From Phycisphaerales bacterium (GTDB taxonomy: Bacteria; Planctomycetota; Phycisphaerae; Phycisphaerales; SM1A02), in assembly GCA_022446885.1 (NCBI GenBank), contig JAKVBU010000008.1, positions 62,001 to 126,000 of the forward strand: DNA of 64,000 bases, written 5' to 3'. A model generated the notes under the pieces. It was not told the DNA's origin. It searched no databases and saw nothing but the letters and a program-made list of their open reading frames with translations. How positions within the stretch are numbered: the first letter of the stretch is position 1; every line of letters starts with the position of its first letter. This document shows, in pieces, positions 1 to 8,508 of this stretch. Both the position numbers and the translations under genes were made by a program.

Positions 1-1
1 G

Positions 2-1648
2 CCGATACAGCTTTCCATATCGAGGATCTCTGAAGAGAACCAGCGGGCCTGGCGTGTTCTCAAGCCACTGCTCGACGAGGAAACGGCCAGAGACATGCAA
101 CGTCGTCTGGAACGCCGTGTGTGGGGCCGGCTCTGTCGCCAACTGCACAGCCACGACAGTCGGTTCGATCGAGTGATCGAGGTGCTTGATGAGACGGATC
201 CGCGTCGGCAGGACGCCATTGATGGTCAGGATCGACTGCGTTCGGCCACGGCGTCGCTCATCAGTGAGTACGCCCCGATCGTCGAGAAACAGCGCCGATA
301 TCGCACCATCGGGCAGTTCTCACGTGAATCGGCTATGGACGGGACTGATCGCATTGAGTCGATCATGGAGCGTCGGGATGAGGTGGCCGAGCAGGCGGCT
401 TCACTGCTGTTGGTGCTCGAAGCCGATCTTCCCGAGGAGGAAGAAGACGGCCCAACAGCCGTTGCTGGCGGTGAAGGAGGCGGGGGGGGAGACAACGCAG
501 ATGCGACGCAGGTCTTCGGTGGGAACATCTCCAAGTTGCCGATGCAACCGGTCACGCTCGAACAGTTGACGCAGGTGCTGTCTTGGGTCAATGCCCCCGA
601 GTCATCGGTAAATCTCGCCGGGATGATGCACGAAGAGTATCTGCAGCAATGCAATGAATTGGGCGACGTCCACTTCGACGCCATGCAGGAAGTCCCGCAA
701 CCAGAGGGACGGCAAGGGTGGCGCGAACGCAGCCGGGCTATGCGTGAACTCAACAAGAAGGCGATCAACGCGCTGGCCGAACATGAGGAGTCGCTCTTCG
801 CTGGCGTCGAACTGGCCATGGAGGGCGATGCCGCCCGGTCACAGCTGGCGCAGATTCGAGTTGCACTGGAGCGGGCCAGGTACCGGCAGTCGATTGTGCA
901 GGATGACTGGTCGATGGGTTCGCAACCCGAAGCGAGGATCGATCTCACGATGCTGGTGCTGTCGACCGACGCCAAGTCGCTCGACCCAGCCGCTCGAGAA
1001 GAGGTCGTCGCCCGACTCGTCGAGATCGATGAGTCTGTCGGTGGCACACTGGAAGAATTGGAGACCATGCTCGATCGAGCCCAGTTGCTCGAGAGCCGAC
1101 TTAACGGCCCCGGAGCCGAGGATGAGTCATTCGACCCAGAGGTGCGCCAGCGCATCCGGGAGAGTTGGCAGAAACGGCGAGCGGCAGTTGGGGAGTTGGC
1201 CTCAGATCTGGTCGAGATCAATCGAGACGGTATCCGCGGTCTCGCGTCTGCGATGCCCGAGTCCCAAGGCCATGGACTGATGGATGCCTATCGTCGGGCG
1301 GCCTTTCCCGATCTGTTCAGGGATCAGGACCTGATCGCATCGGCGTTTGAGGAGGCCATGTCGCTTGAGACGCTGGGAGACGAGCAGCGGCGCAGGTTGC
1401 AGGATCTGCGAATGCGTCACTCCTCTACGTGGGGCTCGCTGACCGACGAACTCATCGCCCTTCGCAGCGAAGGAGATGTGCGTCCTTCGTCTTGGCCACC
1501 GAGCAGCGAGTCGTTGAATCTGGCGCTTCGTAACGAGCAATTGCGATTCCGTCGTGGTCAGGTGGCCCAGCGACATCTGGCAGAGTTGACGGTGTTGCTG
1601 GAGCCCGAGCAGCGGGCCATGGTGCCGTCGCTGGAGAAGGCGCTGTGA
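2..1648 (+). CDS. Helix-rich protein of unknown function, 5' end outside the window
   Basis: The frame is open to the left edge, so the true start lies upstream. The first ATG inside the window (95) is preceded by 31 in-frame codons that read like the rest of the protein. The product is charged and almost entirely alpha-helical. Short segments resembling LTxxQ/Spy-type helices appear near the visible N-terminus (EENQRAWRVLKPLLD), mid-C-terminal (LGDEQRRRLQDLR) and at the end (LLEPEQRAMVPSLEKAL). A low-complexity acidic/Gly linker with an 8-G tract (482-489) divides two helical halves. It overlaps the next gene by 4 bp (GTGA), so the two are probably co-translated. A periplasmic Spy/CpxP-like role is only an inference; the visible part has no signal peptide because the N-terminus is missing. 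Confidence 0.75.
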   Translation, partial: PIQLSISRISEENQRAWRVLKPLLDEETARDMQRRLERRVWGRLCRQLHSHDSRFDRVIEVLDETDPRRQDAIDGQDRLRSATASLISEYAPIVEKQRRYRTIGQFSRESAMDGTDRIESIMERRDEVAEQAASLLLVLEADLPEEEEDGPTAVAGGEGGGGGDNADATQVFGGNISKLPMQPVTLEQLTQVLSWVNAPESSVNLAGMMHEEYLQQCNELGDVHFDAMQEVPQPEGRQGWRERSRAMRELNKKAINALAEHEESLFAGVELAMEGDAARSQLAQIRVALERARYRQSIVQDDWSMGSQPEARIDLTMLVLSTDAKSLDPAAREEVVARLVEIDESVGGTLEELETMLDRAQLLESRLNGPGAEDESFDPEVRQRIRESWQKRRAAVGELASDLVEINRDGIRGLASAMPESQGHGLMDAYRRAAFPDLFRDQDLIASAFEEAMSLETLGDEQRRRLQDLRMRHSSTWGSLTDELIALRSEGDVRPSSWPPSSESLNLALRNEQLRFRRGQVAQRHLAELTVLLEPEQRAMVPSLEKAL

Positions 1649-2211
1649 TCAAGCTCGCCAGCAGGTGGGCCATTGTGGCGCTCGCCTTGGCGGTGTTGGC
1701 GGTCCCCTCGGGATGTAGTGCACCGCCTGCCTCGCACACGATTGGCCTTGCCCCCGACGCCGTCATCCTGACTCGGGCACCTCAGGGTGGTGATCTCTCG
1801 ATGCAGGTGGTCAGGCCGACGGTCTGGATGACACCATCGGGGGATCGCATTGTCGATGAACGAATGACCATCGCACTGGCGGACACGCAGCGTGCCACCT
1901 GGCGGGCGGCAGCACGACTTGACCTGTTGGAGGCCATCGCGTTTGCTCGGGCGCTGCGAACAGCGACCGCTGAGCAGGTTGAGTCGGATTCGATGCCCGT
2001 CACTGCCCGGGTGGAGCACGTCCCGGAGCAGTCAGCCGCAGAGCTGCCCGTTGAGGATGCTCGGTGGCAGGTGCTTCCCTCCGAGTGCGGAGTCGTTGAT
2101 CTGGGCATTGTCGATGCCGCTGGACGATGTCTGGTGCACGTTCGACTTGACCAGTATCGGGCGCGATCGCTTGCCCGTCAGGTGGAGTTACTCGCCCGCA
2201 CGGCGAACTGA
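1645..2211 (+). CDS. Predicted lipoprotein, unknown function
   Basis: A 188-aa product starts with GTG inside the stop of the preceding gene (GTGA overlap). The N-terminus is Lys/Arg, a hydrophobic stretch and a lipobox-like PSGC at about residues 21-24, so it should be a lipid-anchored envelope protein. The rest is a small alpha/beta region with no motif I recognise. It shares an operon with the helical protein upstream, which suggests that both act in the periplasm or at the membrane. Function unknown. Confidence 0.7.
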   Translation: MIKLASRWAIVALALAVLAVPSGCSAPPASHTIGLAPDAVILTRAPQGGDLSMQVVRPTVWMTPSGDRIVDERMTIALADTQRATWRAAARLDLLEAIAFARALRTATAEQVESDSMPVTARVEHVPEQSAAELPVEDARWQVLPSECGVVDLGIVDAAGRCLVHVRLDQYRARSLARQVELLARTAN

Positions 2212-2290
2212 ATCTCAGCGTGAGTCTTCTTCGCCCCCACGTTTGCATTCGTGCAGCGGGCCCGCCTGCTACCGTGTCCCTCCTGCATCA

Positions 2291-2296
2291 GGGAGG
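2291..2296 (+). promoter_or_regulatory. Shine-Dalgarno GGGAGG deciding the GTG start at 2302
   Basis: The hexamer lies 5 bases before GTG 2302, which is in frame with the PA14/DUF1080 gene and opens a good signal peptide. The earlier in-frame start at 2251 has no such site and would add a Cys-rich tail before the signal sequence. Confidence 0.6.
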
Positions 2297-2301
2297 CCGC
2301 C

Positions 2302-4494
2302 GTGTCCATCATTCTGTCGTGCATTGCAATGGTCGTCGGAGCGCCCCTCGAGGGCGCCGTCATGCGAACCTGGAATCTCGCCGAGCCGATCTCGTCGATT
2401 CGTCCACTGCTTCCGGGGCAAGCCCCCAATGCTTGGGTGCATCTGGAGTCACTGGAAGATGTCATGTTGCCTGGCCGCGACCACAACGTGTTGGCATTGA
2501 TCGATGGGGCGTTCCACGTCGCTGAGGAAGGCGAGTATTGCTTCGAACTCTCATCCGATGACGGGAGCCAACTGTGGATCACCGGAACACAGGTGGTGAA
2601 CAACGACGGTCTGCATTCCGCTCAGGCCAGGATTGGATGCAAGACACTTCACCCGGGAGATCACCAGTTTCAGATCAAGTACTTCCAGGGTGGGGGAGAC
2701 GCGCTGTTGAGCCTGCGTTGGCGTCCGCCTGGGGCTGACGCATTCCAGACGATTCCCGCAGATGTATTGCGAGGGGAGTGGCCCGCAACTCGGCCAGTGG
2801 ATGGGGCCGACAAGCAAGTGACGGCGAGTCCGGCTCGGCGCCGCGCTGGCGACACCCGGCCACTGGAAGACATGTGGCCGGGCTGGTCGGCCCAACCTGT
2901 GGTGCTCACGCTGGCTGACGCACCGCCTGTGGGAGCCGTCACGGCCATTGCCGCTACCGGTGAAGATGAGGTTGCCGCCGCCTGGGATGACGGGTCTATC
3001 TGGATCATCAACGTGCGATCAGGCCGGGGGCATCGATTCGCGGCCGACTTGCCTCTGGCCCGCGCGTTGGAGGTGGCCGACGGTGGATTGATGATGACGC
3101 ACGACGATGGCGTGCTGCTGCTGCGGGACACCACCGGAGACAATGTGGCAAATGATGAACGCACCGTCGAGACGCTCGTTCCGCCTGGGGGCGACATGGT
3201 CATTCGAGACGGCGCATTGCGAAACAGGCAAGGCACCATCATCGCAAGACTTGATCCCCAAAGCGGCATCAATCGGGTCGTACTCAGTGATCCCTCTTCG
3301 GCCAGTGCGGTCCTGGGCACTCCCGATGAACTGGTGATGGCCAGGCTCGAAGAGGTCCAGAATCGCCTCCGAGCAAGTTGGTACAGGATCAGCGGCGGCC
3401 CCTCAGCGCGGACAGGCGTCGTGCTTGAAGATGGTTCAATGGTGATGGCGCTTGATGACGGGTCACTCACAAAGCTACGTACAGTTCCGACCGAGGCATT
3501 TGCTGTGGAGAACGCGCTTCCCATGGCAAACGGTGTGCAGGTGCTGCTCAATCACGCGGCCGCACGTGATGTGCTCTCCAACACCGATCACTGGCAAGTC
3601 GAGTGGATCGATGCAGCAGGTGCCCGATCGCCCCTGCCGATCAAGTCGGCCTCACCACTGTTGGACGGGCGTGGGGCCTTTTTGGAGACTGATGCAATTC
3701 ACCCACCTGGCACACTGCACGTGCGACTGCAGGGGCCGTGGACTTCGCTGCATGGCGGGTCCGATCCGATCTGGTCGCCGCAGATCTGGGCAGCGGTGCA
3801 CGCTCCATCACCGGCCCGCATCGGGACGGTGCTTCCCCGTGTGGCCTATCGGGACAACGACCTCAGCCCCAGAGAGGAACTCGATGGTTGGAGCGTGCTC
3901 TTTGACGGCGAGGATCCCGCTCAGCACTGGCGGGGCTTTCGACAAGAGACGCTGCCCCAGCATTGGTCAGCGCAGGATGGTGCATTGGTGTTCAGTGGGG
4001 CCGGTGGCGGCGACATCATCACTCGCGAGCAGTTTGACGATTTCGACCTGAGGCTTGAGTGGACCGTGGAGCCCAAGGGCAACAGCGGCATCTTCTTCAA
4101 CGTCGCGGAGGATGCTCCAGCGACGTGGGCGACTGGGCCCGAGATGCAGATTCTCGACAACGCTCGCCATGGAGACGGTCGCAACGCATTGACCAGCGCC
4201 GGTTCGAATTACGCGCTCGATCCACCACCATTCGACTGTTCGTTGGCTCCAGGGTGCTGGAACCGGGTTCGAATTCGGGTTCGAGGAGATCATGTCGAGT
4301 ACTGGCTCAACGGCATCAAGACGGCCGACTACCACCTGAATTCACCTACATGGAAGGCCAAGGTTGCTGACAGCAAGTTTGCGGGCATGCCCCGCTATGG
4401 CCAGGAGACTTCCGGGCACATCGCGCTGCAGGATCACGGCGACCGCGTCGCCTTCCGGAACATCCGCATCAAGCGACTCGATGGTGATGACTGA
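2302..4494 (+). CDS. Secreted PA14 + propeller-like + DUF1080 protein
   Basis: 730 aa with a short signal peptide (about residues 1-19). Residues about 20-155 look like a PA14 domain (FELSSDDGSQLWI, YFQGGGDALLSLRW). Residues about 190-500 are repetitive beta, propeller-like, with segments such as AAAWDDGSIWI. The C-terminal 200 residues are a DUF1080 (3-keto-disaccharide hydrolase type) domain: SVLFDGEDPAQHW, GNSGIFFNV, EMQILDN, and a closing RNIRIKRL. DUF1080 proteins act on, or bind, polysaccharides outside the cytoplasm in planctomycetes. The stop overlaps the start region of the hemoglobin gene. The GTG start at 2302 was chosen for its Shine-Dalgarno site. The enzymatic role is inferred. 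Confidence 0.85.
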   Translation: MSIILSCIAMVVGAPLEGAVMRTWNLAEPISSIRPLLPGQAPNAWVHLESLEDVMLPGRDHNVLALIDGAFHVAEEGEYCFELSSDDGSQLWITGTQVVNNDGLHSAQARIGCKTLHPGDHQFQIKYFQGGGDALLSLRWRPPGADAFQTIPADVLRGEWPATRPVDGADKQVTASPARRRAGDTRPLEDMWPGWSAQPVVLTLADAPPVGAVTAIAATGEDEVAAAWDDGSIWIINVRSGRGHRFAADLPLARALEVADGGLMMTHDDGVLLLRDTTGDNVANDERTVETLVPPGGDMVIRDGALRNRQGTIIARLDPQSGINRVVLSDPSSASAVLGTPDELVMARLEEVQNRLRASWYRISGGPSARTGVVLEDGSMVMALDDGSLTKLRTVPTEAFAVENALPMANGVQVLLNHAAARDVLSNTDHWQVEWIDAAGARSPLPIKSASPLLDGRGAFLETDAIHPPGTLHVRLQGPWTSLHGGSDPIWSPQIWAAVHAPSPARIGTVLPRVAYRDNDLSPREELDGWSVLFDGEDPAQHWRGFRQETLPQHWSAQDGALVFSGAGGGDIITREQFDDFDLRLEWTVEPKGNSGIFFNVAEDAPATWATGPEMQILDNARHGDGRNALTSAGSNYALDPPPFDCSLAPGCWNRVRIRVRGDHVEYWLNGIKTADYHLNSPTWKAKVADSKFAGMPRYGQETSGHIALQDHGDRVAFRNIRIKRLDGDD

Positions 4495-4882
4495 GGGTTT
4501 CGACGCCGACAACACGCCCTTCGATCGGTTCGAGGACGAGGCCGCCGTTCGGCGGCTCGTCGATGCGTTCTACGATCACATGGACGCCCACCCGCAGTTT
4601 GAGCGCATCCGGCAACTGCATCCGCCCGACCTGACCCAGTCACGGGACAAGTTCTTCAAGTTCCTGTGCGGTTGGCTGGGGGGGCCTCAGTACTACATGC
4701 AAGAATACGGTCATCCGCGATTGCGCATGCGGCATGCACCATTCCCCATCGGCGAGGTTGAGCGGGATCAGTGGTTGGCATGCATGGCTGATGCGATGGA
4801 TGAACAGCGAATCGAAGGCCAGTTGCGAGCGTTTCTAGATCAGCGATTCGCACACGTTGCAGACTTCATGCGCAATCAGTGA
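4481..4882 (+). CDS. Group II truncated hemoglobin
   Basis: 133 aa from ATG 4481 (ATG 4487 is equally possible; neither has a strong Shine-Dalgarno site, and translation is probably coupled to the preceding gene, which ends at 4494). The sequence matches the YjbI/trHbO pattern: FY at helix B (about residues 30-31), FFKFLCGWLGGP, and RMRHAPF with the proximal heme ligand His at about residue 85, then ERDQWLACM containing the helix-G Trp typical of group II. It would bind O2 or NO, or act in oxidative stress. Its 3' end overlaps the convergent exonuclease gene by 17 bp. Confidence 0.9.
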   Translation: MVMTEGFDADNTPFDRFEDEAAVRRLVDAFYDHMDAHPQFERIRQLHPPDLTQSRDKFFKFLCGWLGGPQYYMQEYGHPRLRMRHAPFPIGEVERDQWLACMADAMDEQRIEGQLRAFLDQRFAHVADFMRNQ

Positions 4883-6305
4883 GGCCGGCAGCAGCGCCAA
4901 CTCGCAAGCCGTGGGCATGTGCCTCTTCCAGCACGCTTCGCGTATCGCCCTCGGCGGCATCTATCGCAGCACGCATCGCCACGCACCATTGGTCCCATGG
5001 CAGATCGTCGCGGCCTGGAGGTGACTCCAGCCGGGTGCGTACACGCTGGATCCATGCTTCCTCTTGAAGGTCGTTCAGTGCTTCTGGGTGATTGCGGGCG
5101 ATCCAGTGTCGAAGCAGGCCGGTGCTGCGTGCGTCCTGCAGTCGCCGCTCAAGCGTGTGTAGATCTTCGGGACGCAGTTCATGCACCTGACGGCCCACGA
5201 CAAGGTCGCCATCGGGCAGAAAGCCCCCATACAAGGCGTCGTCGCAATCGCCCGCCATCGGAGGTGCATCATCATGGAGGTCTCGCAGCCGTTGGGCAAG
5301 CTCGGCGCCGTGCTCCTGCAGCAGACGTGATCGCACCTCGACCAACTCAAGGTTCAGCCCCAGTCGTTCACGCCGCTGGGAGGTGAGCGTTGACAGCGGG
5401 GCCACGAATGGGGCAGCGTTGAGTTTGATGGTCTTGACGCCCAGCCGCTGTTCTCCATCTGGCAGCTCTTCTCTTCTGGTGAACAGCCGTCGGTGGAGCG
5501 TGGTCAAGTCCGCATCGAGGGCATCGGCGGGGTCATCGCGGAGATTCCAGGCGATGAGTTCGTGCTTGCGACCAGGTACATCGCCCATGCCGATGAAGGG
5601 CGCGGTGCAGAACTCTGATGCCCGGATCCGGCTGGTGACATGCACGAATGGGCCGCCCTTGACGACGCTTCGAGCCTTCTTCGTGTCTGCGAGCGATCGT
5701 GCAAACGACCAGAGCCGCTCGTCGCCGGTCTTGATCAAGCGGGCCATGTGGGCCGTGGCGTGCACATCGGCCATTGCGTCATGAGCGTCGCTGTGATCAA
5801 ACCCATTTGCGGGCGCAAGGCGATCGAGTTTGAACGTCGGGCTGCCGTCCTCATGCGTTGGCCAGACGATGTCACCAGGGCTCAGGGCGCAGGCGGCGCG
5901 GGCCGTGTCGATTGCGTCCCACGCGTCGCAGGCCGTGCGCCACTCGTGATCGTAGGCGGGCAGAAAATTACGCCAGAATCCAAACCGGAGAATCTCATTA
6001 TCGAAGCGGCGCGTGTTCCAGCCGAATGAGCAGGTGCCCGGCCGCGTCATCTCTGTGTGCAGCCTTGTGAAGACGTGGGCATCCGACAGACCTTGTGACT
6101 GGCCGGCAGGGTGGGACCGGCGGGTTTTTTCGATGGCTTGGGGGGGGGGGTGGGGATCGGGGGCGGGCTTGATCAACAGCGTCACCGGGTCTTCAACAGG
6201 TTGCAGGTCCAGGTTGAATCGCTGCCAGGCAACCTGCAGCGGGCGGCAGGTTCTCGCTCCGGCGCCATCCGTCTCGAAGTCGTAGATGAGGTAGGTGTTG
6301 CTCAT
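4866..6305 (-). CDS. sbcB: Exodeoxyribonuclease I
   Basis: 479 aa, close to the 475 aa of the E. coli enzyme, a processive 3'-5' exonuclease on single-stranded DNA used in mismatch repair and recombination. DEDDh motifs are visible: YDFETDG near the N-terminus (Asp, Glu), RRFDNEIL (Asp), and SDAHDAMADV (His, Asp). Motifs PLQVAWQRF, FGWNTRRFD and WPTHEDGSPTFKLDRL match the ExoI family. Its start overlaps the VOC gene by 4 bp (ATGA), so it is the last gene of a four-gene set. An 11-G tract (6140-6150 on the + strand) lies inside the gene. The segment just after it (KTRRSHPAGQ) fits the family poorly, where a T-G-I-T-P pattern is expected, so local compensating indels are possible. Confidence 0.92.
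   Translation of the reverse strand: MSNTYLIYDFETDGAGARTCRPLQVAWQRFNLDLQPVEDPVTLLIKPAPDPHPPPQAIEKTRRSHPAGQSQGLSDAHVFTRLHTEMTRPGTCSFGWNTRRFDNEILRFGFWRNFLPAYDHEWRTACDAWDAIDTARAACALSPGDIVWPTHEDGSPTFKLDRLAPANGFDHSDAHDAMADVHATAHMARLIKTGDERLWSFARSLADTKKARSVVKGGPFVHVTSRIRASEFCTAPFIGMGDVPGRKHELIAWNLRDDPADALDADLTTLHRRLFTRREELPDGEQRLGVKTIKLNAAPFVAPLSTLTSQRRERLGLNLELVEVRSRLLQEHGAELAQRLRDLHDDAPPMAGDCDDALYGGFLPDGDLVVGRQVHELRPEDLHTLERRLQDARSTGLLRHWIARNHPEALNDLQEEAWIQRVRTRLESPPGRDDLPWDQWCVAMRAAIDAAEGDTRSVLEEAHAHGLRVGAAAGLTDCA
6140..6150. repeat. Homopolymer of 11 G within sbcB
   Basis: Eleven consecutive G on the + strand (C on the coding strand) encode part of the Pro-rich PDPHPPPQ segment. It is the longest mononucleotide run I noticed in the window and a likely slippage or sequencing-error site. 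Confidence 0.9.
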
Positions 6306-6733
6306 TCCGGCAGCCAGGCGCCGCCCTCATCATCCAGACGCATGCCCGGATTCCAAGCGACTTCCCATGCGTGTCCATCCGGATCGGCGAAGTATCCGCG
6401 CAGCCCACCCCACGGCGGCTCAGAAGCGTTGCGCATCAATGTGCCACCTGCCTTCACGGCTCGATCGAGCAGGGCACTGACCGCTTCGCCCGAGGCGACG
6501 TTGCGTGCCAATGTGATGCCCCCAAAGCCACTGCCGGGCACCTCGATGCAGGCATCTTCGGCGAGCAGATGGCGTGGATACAGGGCCAGTACTTGCCCCT
6601 GCAGTTGAAAGAAGATGGTGGAATTGTTGCTGCGCGGATGGGGCTTGAGGCCCATCGCCCGATAGAAGGCGGCGGATCGCTCAAGATCCTGAACGCCCAG
6701 CGTGACGAACGAGATGCCCTGAAGGCTGGTCAC
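6302..6733 (-). CDS. VOC (glyoxalase/bleomycin-resistance-like) family protein
   Basis: 143 aa with the paired beta-alpha-beta-beta-beta pattern of the vicinal oxygen chelate fold: ISFVTLGVQDLERSAAFYRAMGL at the start and GYFADPDGHAWEVAWNPG near the end, the usual metal-site region. It overlaps the upstream aquaporin-like gene and the downstream sbcB by 4 bp each (ATGA), so the three are translationally linked. Substrate unknown; the family includes glyoxalases, dioxygenases and antibiotic-binding proteins. Confidence 0.85.
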   Translation of the reverse strand: MTSLQGISFVTLGVQDLERSAAFYRAMGLKPHPRSNNSTIFFQLQGQVLALYPRHLLAEDACIEVPGSGFGGITLARNVASGEAVSALLDRAVKAGGTLMRNASEPPWGGLRGYFADPDGHAWEVAWNPGMRLDDEGGAWLPE

Positions 6734-7410
6734 ATCGGCTCGATCGGGGTGGCTTCACCGGGCTCAAGCACACATTGGCACGCCGCCGCAAGGCCGCCGC
6801 CGACGATCGGGGCGAAGATGTAGATCCACCAGTGCTCCCACCCAAGCTTGCCTTCGATGGCCAGACCCAGCCAGACAGCCGGGTTGAATGCAGCCCCCGA
6901 AACGGAGCCCATCACATAGGCCCCACCGGCGACGGTCGTACCAACCACGATGCCGAACCACTGGTTGCCGTCGTTTCGCTTGGATGTGATCTGCAGAATC
7001 ACACAGACCAGGAGAAAGGTCCAGATGCCCTCCGCGACAAAGCCCGCCGCTGGTTCCGGAGAGACCATCTCTTGTGCTTGACCACGCAGATAGAGCGCCA
7101 CGAACGCGGCAAGCAGGGCGCCCACACACTCAGCAACGAGATAGGGCGCTACCTGCGATTTGGGATGGCGTCCGGCAAAGTAGAGCCCAAGCGTCACCGC
7201 CGGATTGAAGTGGGCGCCGCTGATGGGTCCAAAGGCGTAGACAAGTGCCGTGAGCGTGAAGCCAATCGCCAGCGGGGCGACGATGCTCAGGTCCGCGGCC
7301 TGAATGACGACCATCGAGATCGTCAGAAGCAAAAAAAACGTGCCGAGGCACTCAGCAAACAGCTTGGCCATGAGCGATTCATCAATCGCGGTTGGGGATC
7401 TGGTTGTCAT
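6730..7410 (-). CDS. MIP/aquaporin-family channel with altered second NPA motif
   Basis: 226 aa with six hydrophobic segments and the two half-helix loops of the major intrinsic protein family: SGAHFNPAVTLG in the first half and SGAAFNPAVWLG in the second. It should form a water or small-solute channel in the cytoplasmic membrane. The second motif ends NPAV instead of the common NPAR, so the Arg of the aromatic/Arg selectivity filter is missing; selectivity may differ from orthodox water channels. It overlaps the VOC gene downstream by 4 bp and follows the other VOC gene after 48 bp. Confidence 0.9.
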   Translation of the reverse strand: MTTRSPTAIDESLMAKLFAECLGTFFLLLTISMVVIQAADLSIVAPLAIGFTLTALVYAFGPISGAHFNPAVTLGLYFAGRHPKSQVAPYLVAECVGALLAAFVALYLRGQAQEMVSPEPAAGFVAEGIWTFLLVCVILQITSKRNDGNQWFGIVVGTTVAGGAYVMGSVSGAAFNPAVWLGLAIEGKLGWEHWWIYIFAPIVGGGLAAACQCVLEPGEATPIEPM

Positions 7411-7458
7411 GGCGGGAAGGGTACTCGCTCAGTCATCCGTCGGTCGTGGGTGGAAGTA

Positions 7459-7821
7459 CTAGCACTGGCCCTGTGGATCACGAACACCGCACGTTCGATC
7501 GCCCCAGGGTTGATCGGCAGGTTCCGCCAGAGGGGCCGCGCCGCCATCGACCAGCCGAGTGAACAGCTCGTCCACTTCGGGAACGTAGACAAGCATCATG
7601 GCGTGGATCCGATCTTCGCGAGGGCCGCCGTAGCGGGGGTCCGGCCCGGGCGAACCGACCATGAACACGGCCTCACCCAACTGCATCTGGGCATGGAACA
7701 GGTCGCCTTGCTTGTCGTTCTGAGACTCGGTAACCACTGCACCAAGCACGTCCACCAACCAATCGACAGCAGCTTGAGCGTCGTCGTAGAGCAGGTACGC
7801 GATGGCGGCTTCCTGAGCCAT
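7459..7821 (-). CDS. VOC family protein (PhnB/glyoxalase-like), shortened C-terminus
   Basis: 120 aa. The N-terminus AAIAYLLYDDAQAAVDWL and the C-terminal DRTCGVRDPQGQC match the PhnB-like VOC group. The reading frame stops with TAG where the family normally continues with a conserved Trp (GHxW). After that stop the same frame reads YFHPRPTDD and then TGA, which looks like the original ending. A TGG-to-TAG change would explain this. It is the first gene of the minus-strand set running to sbcB, and it is divergent from the carbonic anhydrase. Confidence 0.8.
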   Translation of the reverse strand: MAQEAAIAYLLYDDAQAAVDWLVDVLGAVVTESQNDKQGDLFHAQMQLGEAVFMVGSPGPDPRYGGPREDRIHAMMLVYVPEVDELFTRLVDGGAAPLAEPADQPWGDRTCGVRDPQGQC

Positions 7822-7869
7822 GTGATCGATGCTACAGCGGGGGATACCATATGGCGCCTCGCCCCCCTC

Positions 7870-7874
7870 AGGAG
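7870..7874 (+). promoter_or_regulatory. Shine-Dalgarno AGGAG fixing the carbonic anhydrase start
   Basis: AGGAG lies 10 bases before ATG 7885. The same frame stays open for a further 370 codons upstream, but that stretch is antisense to the aquaporin and VOC genes and has no family similarity. Confidence 0.6.
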
Positions 7875-7884
7875 CCCAAACGAA

Positions 7885-8493
7885 ATGTCCAACGGTGCAT
7901 CGCGTCCGTCAACCGCCGAAGCGGCCATCGAGGCGTTGCTTGAGGGCAATGCTCGTCATGTTGAGGGTCGACACGTGGCCGCCAACCCACCCGCTGCCAG
8001 ATCCACACTGGCACTCGGACAGGCGCCCTTCGCTGCCGTGATCCGCTGCGCTGACTCAAGGGTGGCACCCGAGATCGTGTTCGATCGTTCATTGGGCGAT
8101 CTGTTTGTCACGGGCGTCGCGGGAAACGTGGTGACGGACGAGATCATCGCCAGCCTCGAGTACGCGGTGGCAGCGCTGAATTGCCCTGCAATCGTGGTGA
8201 TGGGCCATAGCAGTTGCGGTGCCGTGACCGCGGCCGTCGAGGCCAGCATCGGCGCCTCGCCGCTGCCGGGTCAGTTGCCCGGTCTCATCAGCCAGATCTC
8301 GATGCCCGATGATTTTGATGCGCATGGGACGGGCGCGATCGACCATGCCATTGAGCACAATGCCAACACCGGGGTGGATGCCCTGCAGGCGCGGTCTACT
8401 CTGCTCGCCGAGGCCTGCAATGATGGGCGGCTGGCGATCATCGCCGGGGTGCTGGATCTGGCGACCGGAGAGTTTGCGATCACACGCCGCTGA
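7885..8493 (+). CDS. Beta-class carbonic anhydrase
   Basis: 202 aa, cytoplasmic, no signal peptide. It interconverts CO2 and bicarbonate. Zinc-site motifs are intact: RCADSR (Cys55, with the Asp57-Arg59 dyad) and GHSSCGAV (His108, Cys111). Length is typical for bacterial beta-carbonic anhydrases. The start is set by the AGGAG at 7870-7874. It is a single-gene unit, divergent from the VOC gene (63 bp between) and convergent with the DUF1501 gene, whose stop lies 15 bp away. Confidence 0.93.
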   Translation: MSNGASRPSTAEAAIEALLEGNARHVEGRHVAANPPAARSTLALGQAPFAAVIRCADSRVAPEIVFDRSLGDLFVTGVAGNVVTDEIIASLEYAVAALNCPAIVVMGHSSCGAVTAAVEASIGASPLPGQLPGLISQISMPDDFDAHGTGAIDHAIEHNANTGVDALQARSTLLAEACNDGRLAIIAGVLDLATGEFAITRR

Positions 8494-8508
8494 GGTGCAT
8501 TGGTCTGT

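Noticed and set aside
226-1221. 331-codon minus-strand frame under the first gene
   Set aside because: Ser/Arg-rich composition typical of antisense shadow; the plus-strand gene explains the region.
6775-7884. N-terminal extension of the carbonic anhydrase frame by 370 codons
   Set aside because: It is antisense to the aquaporin and VOC genes, has no family similarity, and ATG 7885 has a good Shine-Dalgarno site.
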